64,000 bases of DNA from Candidatus Bipolaricaulota bacterium (GTDB lineage: Bacteria; Bipolaricaulota; Bipolaricaulia; Bipolaricaulales; Bipolaricaulaceae). Location: NCBI GenBank assembly GCA_022838705.1, contig JALHJZ010000001.1:701006-765005 (forward strand). The letters run 5' to 3'. Position numbers and translations under genes: made by a program. The first letter of the stretch is position 1. Each line of letters opens with the position of its first letter. Shown here one piece after another: positions 31,809 through 40,878 of the stretch. The notes below the pieces were generated by a model, which was not told the origin of the DNA, did no database searches, and saw only the letters and a program-made list of their open reading frames with translations.

Positions 31809-32924
31809 ATGTCCGCCGGCGTCCTGACGCCGCCCTCGGGCCCGACCTTCCACCTGCGCGACCCGGACCGGGCGCGGGCGCTGGGTGACCTCATCCGCCG
31901 CTATGCCCCACCGTACCCGGTGCGGATCGTTCACGTCTGCGGAACCCACGAGATGGCGATCGCCCAGCACGGGCTGCGCTCCCTCCTCCCGGGAGGGGTG
32001 GAGGTCCTCGAGGGGCCAGGGTGCCCGGTGTGCGTGACCCCGACCGTGGACCTCGATCGGGCGGCGAAACTGGCCGCGGCCGGGGCGGTCCTGTGTACGT
32101 TCGGGGACATGACGCGTGTGCCGGGGACCCGCGTGACGCTCGCCGAGGCGCGGGCCCAGGGCGCCGACGTGCGGGTGGTCCTGTCCGCGGCGGATGCGGT
32201 GGACGTGGCGCGGTCCCTTCCCGACCGCGACGTGGTGTTCTTCGCCGTGGGGTTCGAGACGACCGCCCCCGGCACGGCCGCCGTGCTCCTCGACTCCCCC
32301 CCGCCCAACTTCTACGTCCTCTCGTCCCACCGCCTCATCCCCCCCGCGCTGGGGGCGCTCCTGTCCGGCCCGCCGGCGCCGATCGCGGGGTTCCTCGCGC
32401 CGGGGCACGTGTCCACGATCATCGGGGCGCGGGCGTACCGGTTCGTCGCTGAGCGGTATCACGTCCCGGTCGTGGTCGCTGGGTTCGAACCCCTGGACAT
32501 CCTGTACGCGATCGCCCTCCTCCTGCGCCAGCTTCGCGAGGGCCGGGCGGAGGTGGAGAACGCGTACCCGCGGGCGGTGAGCGAGGACGGGAACCTCCAC
32601 GCCCAGGCGCTCCTCGCGCGGGCGTTTGTGCCCTGTGACGCTGTGTGGCGGGGGATCGGGCTGATCTCCAGCTCGGGCTTGCGGATCCGCGAAGAGCTCG
32701 CCCATCTCGATGCGGAACGGGAGTTCCCGGTTCCGGCCGAGCCGGGGGAGGAGAAGCCTCCTGGCTGCCTGTGCTCGGAGGTCCTCCTCGCGCGGGCCGT
32801 GCCCGCGGAGTGCCCCCTCTTCCGTAACGGGTGCACGCCCCTCTCTCCGGTGGGGCCGTGCATGGTGGGATCAGAGGGGGCGTGCAACGTGTGGTACCGG
32901 TATGGGGGGAGGCCCGACCTGTGA
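31809..32924 (+). CDS. hypD: Hydrogenase formation protein HypD
   Basis: Iron-sulfur scaffold on which the CN and CO ligands of NiFe hydrogenase are put on iron, 371 residues. It has the conserved VCGTHEMAI and GPGCPVCVTP motifs. The C-terminal cysteine cluster (CLCSEVLLA, ECPLFRNGCTP, GPCMVGSEGAC) binds 4Fe-4S. It ends over the hypE start (GTGA). Confidence 0.96.
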   Translation: MSAGVLTPPSGPTFHLRDPDRARALGDLIRRYAPPYPVRIVHVCGTHEMAIAQHGLRSLLPGGVEVLEGPGCPVCVTPTVDLDRAAKLAAAGAVLCTFGDMTRVPGTRVTLAEARAQGADVRVVLSAADAVDVARSLPDRDVVFFAVGFETTAPGTAAVLLDSPPPNFYVLSSHRLIPPALGALLSGPPAPIAGFLAPGHVSTIIGARAYRFVAERYHVPVVVAGFEPLDILYAIALLLRQLREGRAEVENAYPRAVSEDGNLHAQALLARAFVPCDAVWRGIGLISSSGLRIREELAHLDAEREFPVPAEPGEEKPPGCLCSEVLLARAVPAECPLFRNGCTPLSPVGPCMVGSEGACNVWYRYGGRPDL

Positions 32925-33949
32925 CGGGCCGCCTGTCGGACGAGGGGGTGACGGCCCTCCACGGTGCCGGCGGCGAGCTGATGGGGAAGTTCCTCGCCGA
33001 GCGGATCCTGCCCCTGTTCCGGTTGCGGTCGGCGGGACCGATCGGGCTCGATCAGCTGGACGATGGGGCGGTGGTGGACCTTCCCCCCGGCCACCTCGTC
33101 GTCACCACCGACAACCACGTGGTGAAACCATTCCTCTTCCCCGGCGGGGACATCGGGAAGCTCGCCGTGTGCGGGACGGTGAACGACCTCGCCGTGATGG
33201 GGGCCCGTCCGGTGGCCCTCACGCTGGGGCTCATCCTCGAGGAAGGTTTCCCGTTCTCGGATCTGGAGCGGGTCCTCCGCTCCGCGGCGGGGGTCCTCGC
33301 TGAACTCGGCGTGCCCCTCGTCGCCGGCGACACGAAGGTCATGGGGAGGGGGGAGCTCGATCGGATCGCGATCAATACGACGGGGATTGGCGTTGCGGAG
33401 TGGGTCATCTCCGATGCGGGGCTCCGCGTGGGGGACGCGATCCTCGTCACGGGGACGGTCGGGGACCACGGGATGGCCCTCCTCGCTGCCCGCGAGGGGT
33501 TCCACCTCGCGACCGGGCTCGCGAGCGACGTCGCCCCCCTGTGGCCGCTCCTCGCGCCCGCCCTCGCTTCGGGGGGGATCACGGCGATGAAGGACCCCAC
33601 CCGGGGCGGGCTCGCCGCGGCCCTCAACGAGATGGCGCGGAAGGCAGGGGTCGGGATCGAGATCCACGAGGAGGCGATCCCGCTCCGACCCGAGGTGAGG
33701 GCGCTATCCGAGCTCCTCGGGATCAGCCCCCTTGAGGTGGCATGTGAGGGCCGGGCTGTCCTCTCGGTTGCCTCAGACCGAGCCGACGCAGTCCTGTCCC
33801 TCCTCCGCGACCACCCGCTCGGGCAAGACAGCCAGATCATTGGGGAGGTCATCCCCACCTACCCCGGTCGGGTGATCCTCGATACGGGGATCGGAGGGCG
33901 GCGGTTCCTCGAGATGCCCCTCGGCGACCCCGTTCCCCGCATCTGCTAG
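32921..33949 (+). CDS. hypE: Hydrogenase expression/formation protein HypE
   Basis: AIR-synthase/PurM-like enzyme that dehydrates a carbamoylated C-terminal cysteine to thiocyanate, the cyanide source for NiFe hydrogenase. 342 residues from GTG 32921. Visible motifs are GGDIGKLAVCGTVNDLAVMGA, MKDPTRGGLAAALNE and the terminal PRIC with the modifiable cysteine. The GTG overlaps the hypD stop. hypA, hypB and hypF are not in the window. Confidence 0.95.
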   Translation: MTGRLSDEGVTALHGAGGELMGKFLAERILPLFRLRSAGPIGLDQLDDGAVVDLPPGHLVVTTDNHVVKPFLFPGGDIGKLAVCGTVNDLAVMGARPVALTLGLILEEGFPFSDLERVLRSAAGVLAELGVPLVAGDTKVMGRGELDRIAINTTGIGVAEWVISDAGLRVGDAILVTGTVGDHGMALLAAREGFHLATGLASDVAPLWPLLAPALASGGITAMKDPTRGGLAAALNEMARKAGVGIEIHEEAIPLRPEVRALSELLGISPLEVACEGRAVLSVASDRADAVLSLLRDHPLGQDSQIIGEVIPTYPGRVILDTGIGGRRFLEMPLGDPVPRIC

Positions 33950-33991
33950 CAAGGGCGGCCCGATCCGCGTTCGCGGCGGGTGCCCCGCGCC

Positions 33992-34020
33992 TGGACCGGG
34001 ACCGGTAAGCTTCGGATAAT
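33992..34020 (+). promoter_or_regulatory. Promoter of the diguanylate cyclase gene
   Basis: TGGACC (33992-33997), a 17-base spacer and GATAAT (34015-34020), each matching 4-5 of 6 consensus bases. A GGAGGGAGGTG ribosome-binding sequence lies between it and the ATG at 34051. Confidence 0.55.
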
Positions 34021-34050
34021 GCCGCCCGTCCGGAGGGAGGTGCCGCGCTG

Positions 34051-37000
34051 ATGGACCACGGACATGAGGTACATCTCGTGGAGTTCCTGCGGGCGCTGAA
34101 CCGCGACCCCGCTCTCCCGGCTGTCGCGCGCACGATCCTTGAGCATGCCCTGGAGATCCTCCCCCAAGCCCAGTCCGCGACCTTCCTCTCCCTGAACGAT
34201 GAAGAGGGGGTATTCGAGTACCAGGCCGCGGTGGGCTATGACCTGGGGGAGCTATCCCGGCTCAAGCTCCCCCAGGACCGCACCATCCAGCACCAGTTGG
34301 GCCTCACGAGCCCGGCCATCATCCGCGATCCGCAGCGGCTCTACCGCGACCTCCTCCCTCCCCCCATTGCGCGCGAGCTCGATGCGTTCCCCGTTGCCGC
34401 GTTCATCACGTTTCCTATCCTCGTCGAGGGCAAGGTGATTGCCTACTTCAACGTGAACAGCCGGGACGACCCCGATGCCTTCTCCCCGGCTGATCTCGAC
34501 CGTCTGCAGGGGGTGTGGGAGGAGATCACCCTCGCCGTGCGCAGGGCCCGGGAGCGAGCGGAGCTCGCTGATTCGGAGAGGCGGTTCCGGCTCCTGTTTG
34601 AGCGGCTGGCCGATGCCGTCTACATCACCTCCCTCGACGGGACCATCCTCGAGGCGAACCCAGCGGCGGAGAAGCAGACCGGCTATTCCCGCTCCGAGCT
34701 CCTCGGGATGAACATCATGCGCGATCTGGCCGCGGAGGAGCCGGCCATCACCTATGAGACGGCCAACGAGCGGCTCGCCCGCGGGGAGATCGTCCATTTT
34801 GAGGAGAAAAAACGCCGCAAGGATGGAATAGTCTTTATCACTTACTGCTCCGTTACACTGTTCGAGTACAAGGGTAAGCCGGCCACCCTTTCGGTGAACC
34901 GGGACATCACGGACCGCAAAGGCCTCGAACAGCTCTTGGAGTCCAAGCTGGTACAGCTTCAGGCCCTCTACCGCGCGTCCACCCTCCTCACCGCGCTCAA
35001 CCGAGACAAGCTTATCCAGGACGTGGTTACCCTGGTGCGGGATGCCACGGGGGCCGATTTCGCCAACGTACTCCTGTTCGATGAGGAGGGACGGCCCCTC
35101 CGCACCCTCGAGCCCCACGGCGCGCCGCCGATCCCCCTCCAGATCCGCGAGCGCGGGTTTTCGGCCTGGATCCGGGAGACGGGGCAGCCGGTGGTGATCG
35201 AGGAGATCCGGGACGATGGGACCATCGATCCCCCGATCCGGTGGCCGGGCCGTCGCCAGGCCCCCCTCCAGGCGAGCCCCGTCCTCATCGAGGGAGGCAT
35301 CCGGTCCCTGGCGGGGATCCCCATCCGCGGCGAGGGGCGGGTGATAGGGATCCTCTACGTCCACAGCTACGAGAGAAGGGCCTTCACTGGACAGGTCGAG
35401 TTCCTGACCTCACTGGCCCGCCAAGTCGCGGTGGCGCTGGAGAACGCCTCCCTCTACGCCACGCTCAGGGAGAGCGAGGCTCAGTGGAGGATCCTATTTG
35501 AGGAATCGCCGGTGGGGATCCACGTGGAGGACTTCTCGGCGGTCAAGGCGATGCTCGATGCCCTTCGCGGGCAGGGGGTGAGCGACCTCGGAGCTTACCT
35601 CACGGAGAACCCTGACTTCATCCGGGCGTGTGCGGAAGCGATGCGCCTCGTCCATGCCAACCGCGCTGCCCTCGCCCTCTACGGCGCGCGGGACCAGGCT
35701 CAGCAGGTCGCCCATCTTCGGGGCAAGATCCTCACGGAACCGGGCACCCCGTTCGTCCAACAGCTCCTCGCCATCTGGCAGGGGAAGACGGAGGCGACCT
35801 CCCTCGTCGTCGACCCCGACGTCCAGGGGAGGGCCGTTCACGTTCAGCTCAAGTGGCGGGTTTTCCCCGGCCACGAAGGGACCTACGACCGCGTTCTCGT
35901 GTCCCTCGTCGATCTCACGGAGCGGGTGGCGGCCGAGGAGGCGACCGCCCGCCGCGATGCGGTGCTCGGCGCCGTGGCGTTCGCTGCGGAGCGGTTCTTG
36001 CGGGCCCAGTCCCTCGATGAGGAGATCCCGGAGGCCCTGGCTCGCCTGGGGGAGGCGATCGGGGTGAGCCGGGTCTACCTCTTCCAGGACCACCACGACG
36101 CAGACGGGCGACGGCTGGCCAGCCAGAGGTTCGAATGGGTGGCGCCTGGCACCTCTTCCCAGCTCGATAACCCCAAGCTCCAGGCTCTTCCGTACCTGGA
36201 GGGTGGGTTCTCCCGGTGGGAGGAGGCGTTCTCCCACGGGGAGCCGATCGCGGGCCCGGTGCGGGAGTTCCCCCCCGCGGAGCAGTCCGTCCTTCGGCCT
36301 CAGGGGATCCTCTCCCTCCTCGCCGTGCCGATCTTCGTGGCCAACGAGCGGTGGGGGTTCCTCGGGCTCGACGACTGCGTTCGGGAGCGGGAATGGTCGG
36401 AGATCGAGGTCGAGGCCCTCCGGATGGCAGCGCGGACGCTCGGCGCGGCGATCGAGCGGGCGAAGGTCGAGGAGGACCTCCAGGTCCTGAACGCCGACCT
36501 GCGAGGGCTGTACGAGGTGTCGGTTGCCCTGGGGGCGAGCCTCGACCTGGGCAGCGTGTTCGCCCGGGTGTACGAGGAGATCGCTCAGCTCATCCCCTGT
36601 GATGCGTTCATCCTCGCACTGGTGGACGCCGCCCGCCGTGAGTTCCGGCTTGCGTACGCAGTGGAGGAAGGGGAGCGTCTTCCCGAGGTCGTGCACCCCC
36701 TCGATCCTGAGCAGAGCCTGACGGGCTGGATCGTGGCCACCAAGCGTTCCCTCCTCGTCCGCGACTTCGAGGCCGAGGGCGATCAGCTCCCGGCGGCGTC
36801 GCAGCGGGTGGGCAAGGATGTGCGGAGTTGGCTTGGCGTCCCTCTCCTCTTTCAGGATGAGGTGCTGGGCGTCCTCTCGGTCCAAAGCTTCGCTCCGGGC
36901 GCTTACGGGGAGAAGGACCTCCGCCTCCTGGAGACGATCTCCGCCCCGGTGGCTACGGTGATTCACAACGCGCGCACCTACGCTGGACTGGCGGCCCTCG

Positions 37001-38421
37001 AAGAGAAGCTGCGGAGGGTGGAGGCGTACTCGCGCCGGATGAAGCTCGCCCGCGATAAGGAGGAGCTGTACAGCATCGTCCTCGAACTGACCGGGTCCGT
37101 ATTGGGCTATCGGCCGTGCGTGATCCTCGAGCCCTGTGGAGAGGAGCTGACGGTGGTGGCGGGGCACGACGAGCTCGCGTGGGCCCAGGGGATGCGATTC
37201 GGCAGGAACGGGAAGGGGATCACCACCGCCGCGCTCCGGTCGCGGGAACCGGAGTACGCGGCGGACGTGTCGCGCGACGAGCGCTACGTCACCGGGGATC
37301 CCAACACGCGTAGCGAGCTCGCCGTCCCCATCGTCCTCGGGGACAGGGTGTTCGGGATTCTGGATGTCCAAACTGCGGTGGCAAGCGGGATCCCCGTCGA
37401 GGACCGGGATCTCCTCAACATCGTTGCCTCCGAGCTCGCTGTGGCTCTGGCTGGGTTGGAGCGGCTGGAGCAGGTGGAGGCTGTGAACGAGCGGCTGGCT
37501 GGCCTCCACAGGCTGGTGATGCGGCTTTCGCGCTGCGCGACAGTGGAGGAGGTGTGTGAGGTGGCCGCCCACGAGGCGGTGCGGATCCTCGGGTTCACCA
37601 CCTACACCGTGAGTCTGGTCGAGGGGGATTGGCTCGTCCCCAAGGCCTCGGTAGGGATCGAGGGCCGCCCTCTGCGGCGGGGGGAGGGGGTCGCCTGGCA
37701 GACGCTTGAGCATGGCCGAACGATCTCGGGCAACCTCGAGGACCTGCCGCAAGCGCGGCCGGTCCGGCCCGATTTGCGGAGCGTCCTGTCCGTTCCGATC
37801 GGGGACTTCGGCGTGTTCCAGGTGGCGTCCACGGCGCGCGATGCGTTCTCCCCTGAAGATGTGCTCGTGGCCGAGATCCTCGCCGGGCACCTCCGAGAAG
37901 AGATCCGGCGGATCCGCATCGAGGAACAACTACGCGAGCAGGCGATCCGCGATCCCCTGACCGGCCTGTACAACCGGAGGACGCTGGGGGGGGTCCTGGA
38001 GCGGGAGATCGAGCGGGCGAAGCGCTACGAACACCCCCTGACCCTTGTCATGGCAGATATCGACGACTTCAAGAGCGTAAACGATCGGCATGGCCATCTG
38101 GTGGGGGACGCCTTGCTGCGCCGCGTGGCGGAGGTCCTCCGCGGGAGCGTGCGGGCAGAGGATTACGTGTTCCGCTACGGGGGGGAGGAGTTCGTGCTCG
38201 TCCTCCCCGAGACGGGAGACGGGGAAGGCGTCCTCCCCCGGCTGCGGCAGGCGGTGCGGGGGATCTCCCTCCCTGACGTGCCCGGCCTTTCGGTGAGCCT
38301 GAGCGTGGGCCACGTGGTGTGGAACCCGGTCCGGGATGGCCCGACCACGGTCGAGGCCCTCCTCCGCCGCGCGGACGAGGTCCTCTATGGGATGAAGCGG
38401 CGCCGCATTCACAAGAGGTGA
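34051..38421 (+). CDS. Multi-sensor diguanylate cyclase (GAF/PAS/GGDEF)
   Basis: Cytoplasmic enzyme of 1456 residues predicted to make c-di-GMP from two GTP. Approximate domain order: GAF 20-170, PAS 180-290 (DAVYITSLDGTILEANPAAE), GAF 305-475, PAS 485-635, GAF 645-805, GAF 815-975, GAF 985-1145, GAF 1155-1290, GGDEF 1297-1456 (RDPLTGLYNRR). The active-site loop is G1377-GEEF and the inhibitory site RxxD is R1368-AED1371, five residues before it, so the enzyme should be active and product-inhibited. No transmembrane segment or EAL domain is seen. It is the only c-di-GMP synthesis gene in the window and probably feeds the five riboswitches. Confidence 0.95.
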   Translation: MDHGHEVHLVEFLRALNRDPALPAVARTILEHALEILPQAQSATFLSLNDEEGVFEYQAAVGYDLGELSRLKLPQDRTIQHQLGLTSPAIIRDPQRLYRDLLPPPIARELDAFPVAAFITFPILVEGKVIAYFNVNSRDDPDAFSPADLDRLQGVWEEITLAVRRARERAELADSERRFRLLFERLADAVYITSLDGTILEANPAAEKQTGYSRSELLGMNIMRDLAAEEPAITYETANERLARGEIVHFEEKKRRKDGIVFITYCSVTLFEYKGKPATLSVNRDITDRKGLEQLLESKLVQLQALYRASTLLTALNRDKLIQDVVTLVRDATGADFANVLLFDEEGRPLRTLEPHGAPPIPLQIRERGFSAWIRETGQPVVIEEIRDDGTIDPPIRWPGRRQAPLQASPVLIEGGIRSLAGIPIRGEGRVIGILYVHSYERRAFTGQVEFLTSLARQVAVALENASLYATLRESEAQWRILFEESPVGIHVEDFSAVKAMLDALRGQGVSDLGAYLTENPDFIRACAEAMRLVHANRAALALYGARDQAQQVAHLRGKILTEPGTPFVQQLLAIWQGKTEATSLVVDPDVQGRAVHVQLKWRVFPGHEGTYDRVLVSLVDLTERVAAEEATARRDAVLGAVAFAAERFLRAQSLDEEIPEALARLGEAIGVSRVYLFQDHHDADGRRLASQRFEWVAPGTSSQLDNPKLQALPYLEGGFSRWEEAFSHGEPIAGPVREFPPAEQSVLRPQGILSLLAVPIFVANERWGFLGLDDCVREREWSEIEVEALRMAARTLGAAIERAKVEEDLQVLNADLRGLYEVSVALGASLDLGSVFARVYEEIAQLIPCDAFILALVDAARREFRLAYAVEEGERLPEVVHPLDPEQSLTGWIVATKRSLLVRDFEAEGDQLPAASQRVGKDVRSWLGVPLLFQDEVLGVLSVQSFAPGAYGEKDLRLLETISAPVATVIHNARTYAGLAALEEKLRRVEAYSRRMKLARDKEELYSIVLELTGSVLGYRPCVILEPCGEELTVVAGHDELAWAQGMRFGRNGKGITTAALRSREPEYAADVSRDERYVTGDPNTRSELAVPIVLGDRVFGILDVQTAVASGIPVEDRDLLNIVASELAVALAGLERLEQVEAVNERLAGLHRLVMRLSRCATVEEVCEVAAHEAVRILGFTTYTVSLVEGDWLVPKASVGIEGRPLRRGEGVAWQTLEHGRTISGNLEDLPQARPVRPDLRSVLSVPIGDFGVFQVASTARDAFSPEDVLVAEILAGHLREEIRRIRIEEQLREQAIRDPLTGLYNRRTLGGVLEREIERAKRYEHPLTLVMADIDDFKSVNDRHGHLVGDALLRRVAEVLRGSVRAEDYVFRYGGEEFVLVLPETGDGEGVLPRLRQAVRGISLPDVPGLSVSLSVGHVVWNPVRDGPTTVEALLRRADEVLYGMKRRRIHKR

Positions 38422-38475
38422 CGGCGCACGACCGGTTGCACCGGTGGGGCGGCGCCGACTATGATGACGGGCGAA

Positions 38476-38549
38476 GCGCCCGTAGCTCAGCTGGACAGAG
38501 CAGCGGTTTCCTAAACCGCAGGCCGGAGGTTCGAGTCCTCCCGGGCGTA
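38476..38549 (+). tRNA. tRNA-Arg (CCU anticodon)
   Basis: Acceptor GCGCCCG pairs with CGGGCGT, with a G-U first pair. The anticodon stem-loop is GCGGT-TTCCTAA-ACCGC (anticodon CCT) and the T-loop is TTCGAGT. No CCA is encoded. Confidence 0.95.
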
Positions 38550-38620
38550 CCCGTCCGCGGCGGCCAGCCGAGACAGGTAGACCGTTCATCCTTGCCCACC
38601 AACCGAGGTAGAATGAAGCC

Positions 38621-39496
38621 ATGGGACAGGTGCAGGTGGTCCTCAACCCGGCGGCGGATCGCGGCCGGGCCGGGGAGCGGCGGGAGGAGCTGAGCCAGGT
38701 ACTTGAGGCAGCGGGAATCGCGGCCCACGTCGTCCTCACCGAGCGGCCGGGACATGCGATCGAGCTCGCCCGGGATGCGGTGCGCGCGGGGGCGACGGTC
38801 GTCGCGGCAGCGGGGGGCGATGGGACGATCCACGAGGTCGGCCAAGCCCTGGTGGGGACGGAGGTCGCCCTGGGGATCCTCCCCATGGGGTCAGGGAACG
38901 ACTACATCCGGGTGCTGGGGATCCCGCGGGACCTCCCCGGCGCCGCGGCAATCCTCGCCCGCGGCGAGGCGCGGATCGTGGATGTGGCGAACGTCAACGG
39001 ACAGTTCTCCCTCAACTCGGTGGGGATGGGCATTGACGGCCAGATCGCCGCGGACTACCTCCGCATGCGGGCCCTGAAGGGGGAACTTGGGTACCTCACG
39101 GCGACGGTGCTCGAGGTGATCCGCTTCCGCGCGTTCCGGGCGGAGGTCGTGGGCGATGGGTGGACGTTCACGGGAAAGGCGTTGGCCGTGTCGGTGATGA
39201 ACGGCCCCTACGCCGGGGGAGGGTATTGCCTCGCCCCGCAGGCCCGCCTCGATGACGGGGCGCTCGATGTGGGGATCATCGGCGACTACCCGCGGGTGGT
39301 GCGGTGCGTGGTCCTCCCCAAGACGCGCGACGGGACCTACCTCAACTTGGCGCGCGTGCACGCCAAGAAAGCCCAGCGGGTTTCGATCCGCAGCGACCGG
39401 CCCCTCCCGGTACACATGGATGGGGAGCTTCTTCCGGAACTGGTCCGGGAGATCGAGATCGCGCTCTGGCCGCAGTCCCTGCGCCTGATCTCGTGA
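38621..39496 (+). CDS. Diacylglycerol/lipid kinase family protein (YegS/BmrU-like)
   Basis: NAD-kinase-fold lipid kinase of 291 residues. It has VVLNPAADRGRAG, the nucleotide-binding AAGGDGTIHEV, and GILPMGSGNDYIRVLGIP. The C-terminal region (RLDDGALDVGII, PVHMDGELL) is typical of DgkB/YegS. It probably phosphorylates diacylglycerol or a related lipid at the membrane. A TAGAAT box ends 6 bases before the ATG, again suggesting a leaderless mRNA. Confidence 0.9.
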   Translation: MGQVQVVLNPAADRGRAGERREELSQVLEAAGIAAHVVLTERPGHAIELARDAVRAGATVVAAAGGDGTIHEVGQALVGTEVALGILPMGSGNDYIRVLGIPRDLPGAAAILARGEARIVDVANVNGQFSLNSVGMGIDGQIAADYLRMRALKGELGYLTATVLEVIRFRAFRAEVVGDGWTFTGKALAVSVMNGPYAGGGYCLAPQARLDDGALDVGIIGDYPRVVRCVVLPKTRDGTYLNLARVHAKKAQRVSIRSDRPLPVHMDGELLPELVREIEIALWPQSLRLIS

Positions 39497-39796
39497 TGCG
39501 CCAGCTGGCCCCCTGCCGGGGGGCACCCCTCGACCGACTCTAGCCCCCCGCTCGCGGCACGCGAAACCGGGGGTGTGAGGGCGGTGTAGATGCCCACGGT
39601 CGAGGTGGTGGGCCGGAGGTGGGCGGAGCGCCGGAGGACGCGGCGCGGTGGCCGCCCGCGGCCTCGCGCCCTGGTCGTGCAAGTGGTCGCCCGTTCGGCG
39701 ATCATCGCCCACCGTGCAATCTCCCCGTCGTGGACGGAGAGATCGAGCGGTACCCGAAGGAACACGGCGCCCACGGGCGCCGACAAGGAGGAACAG
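39497..39796. other. 300-base intergenic region without a recognised gene
   Basis: GC-rich sequence with several inverted repeats, including a 7-bp GGCGCCC/GGGCGCC hairpin at about 39767-39782 just before the AAGGAGGA ribosome-binding site of the next gene. No tRNA, known riboswitch or convincing open reading frame was seen. Confidence 0.4.
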
Positions 39797-40867
39797 ATGA
39801 AGCGGATGGCGTACTTGGTCCTGGCGTTGGGTGTGGTCGCGGGGGTGGCCGCGGCTGCCCCCCGGCTGGTGGTGGACCCGGAGGTCTACGACTTCGGGAC
39901 GGCGATGGATGGGACGGTCATCCAGTTCGTCGTTACCCTGAAGAACAGCGGCGACAGCACCCTCTACATCAGCAATGTGAGCTACAACTGTTCCTGCACG
40001 GGCTATTCCCTGGCCGTGCGGACCCTCAACCCGGGCGAGTCGACGACGATGACGGTCACGTTCAAGACGCAGGGTTACAGCAGCCATGCTCAGCCCGTCT
40101 CTCAGGCGGTGACCATCCGCTCGAACGACCCGGCCCGGCCCGAGCTGCGGATCGTGGTGCGCGGCGTCGTCCGCACCCTCGCCCCCCACGAGGGCACAGC
40201 GTCCCTGTTGGAACAGGATTTCTACCTGCTCGTTGACCTGCGGTCGGCCGAGGACTACGCCCGGGGGCACCTCCTCGGCGCGGTGAACATCCCGTTCGCC
40301 GAACTCTCCGCACATCTCGGGCAGCTCCCGAAGTCGAAGATCATCTACCTCTACGATGCAACGGGGATCGAGGCCACCCAGGCCGCCCAGCTCCTCCAGC
40401 AGAACGCGTTCACCCTCGCCCGCGTCCTCTCGGGCGGACTCCTCGGGTGGTGGCAGGCGTATGGGGACCTGTTCTTCGTGTGGGCCCCCGATGCGGTGCG
40501 GACCCCGCCGACGGGGACGCCGTACTACAGCACGTGGGCGGTGGCCCAGCCGTCCCAGCTCGCGAGGAAGTACCAGTACGTGGTGGACCTCCGCTCCCCG
40601 CCGGCCTACGCCGCGGGCCACTTCCCGGGGGCGGAGAACGTGGTGCTCGCCACCCGGGATGAGCTTGTGGCGTGGGCGGCCCGCCTCCCGCGCCCCATCC
40701 CCGGGACGTCTCTTTCGATTTGGATCGTGGACGAGGATGGTTCCCGGGCGTGCGACGTGGCCCAATACCTGCAGGGGATCGGGTTCACCCAGGCGCGGTG
40801 CCTGTTCGGGGGGATCGCGGCCTGGCGGGCCCAGTTCGGGGACGAGCTCCTGTTCCCCTCTCTCTAG
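39797..40867 (+). CDS. Secreted DUF1573 protein with two cysteine-less rhodanese-like domains
   Basis: 356 residues with a signal peptide (RMAYLVLALGVVAGVAAAA). Residues ~25-130 are DUF1573, an Ig-like domain (VYDFGTAMDGTVIQFVVTLKN, SYNCSCTGY). Two rhodanese-like domains follow: VDLRSAEDYARGHLLGAVNI and VDLRSPPAYAAGHFPGAENV. In both, the catalytic-loop cysteine is replaced (YLYDATG and WIVDEDG), so sulfur transfer is unlikely. The start at ATG 39797 has AAGGAGGA upstream. It precedes the ACR3 and thioredoxin genes by 11 bases and may be cotranscribed. Confidence 0.8.
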   Translation: MKRMAYLVLALGVVAGVAAAAPRLVVDPEVYDFGTAMDGTVIQFVVTLKNSGDSTLYISNVSYNCSCTGYSLAVRTLNPGESTTMTVTFKTQGYSSHAQPVSQAVTIRSNDPARPELRIVVRGVVRTLAPHEGTASLLEQDFYLLVDLRSAEDYARGHLLGAVNIPFAELSAHLGQLPKSKIIYLYDATGIEATQAAQLLQQNAFTLARVLSGGLLGWWQAYGDLFFVWAPDAVRTPPTGTPYYSTWAVAQPSQLARKYQYVVDLRSPPAYAAGHFPGAENVVLATRDELVAWAARLPRPIPGTSLSIWIVDEDGSRACDVAQYLQGIGFTQARCLFGGIAAWRAQFGDELLFPSL

Positions 40868-40878
40868 AGGGCGAGGGC

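Noticed and set aside
35494..37929. 811-codon minus-strand frame inside the diguanylate cyclase gene
   Set aside because: The plus-strand protein has clear GAF, PAS and GGDEF domains throughout; the antisense frame has low-complexity composition and no start signals.
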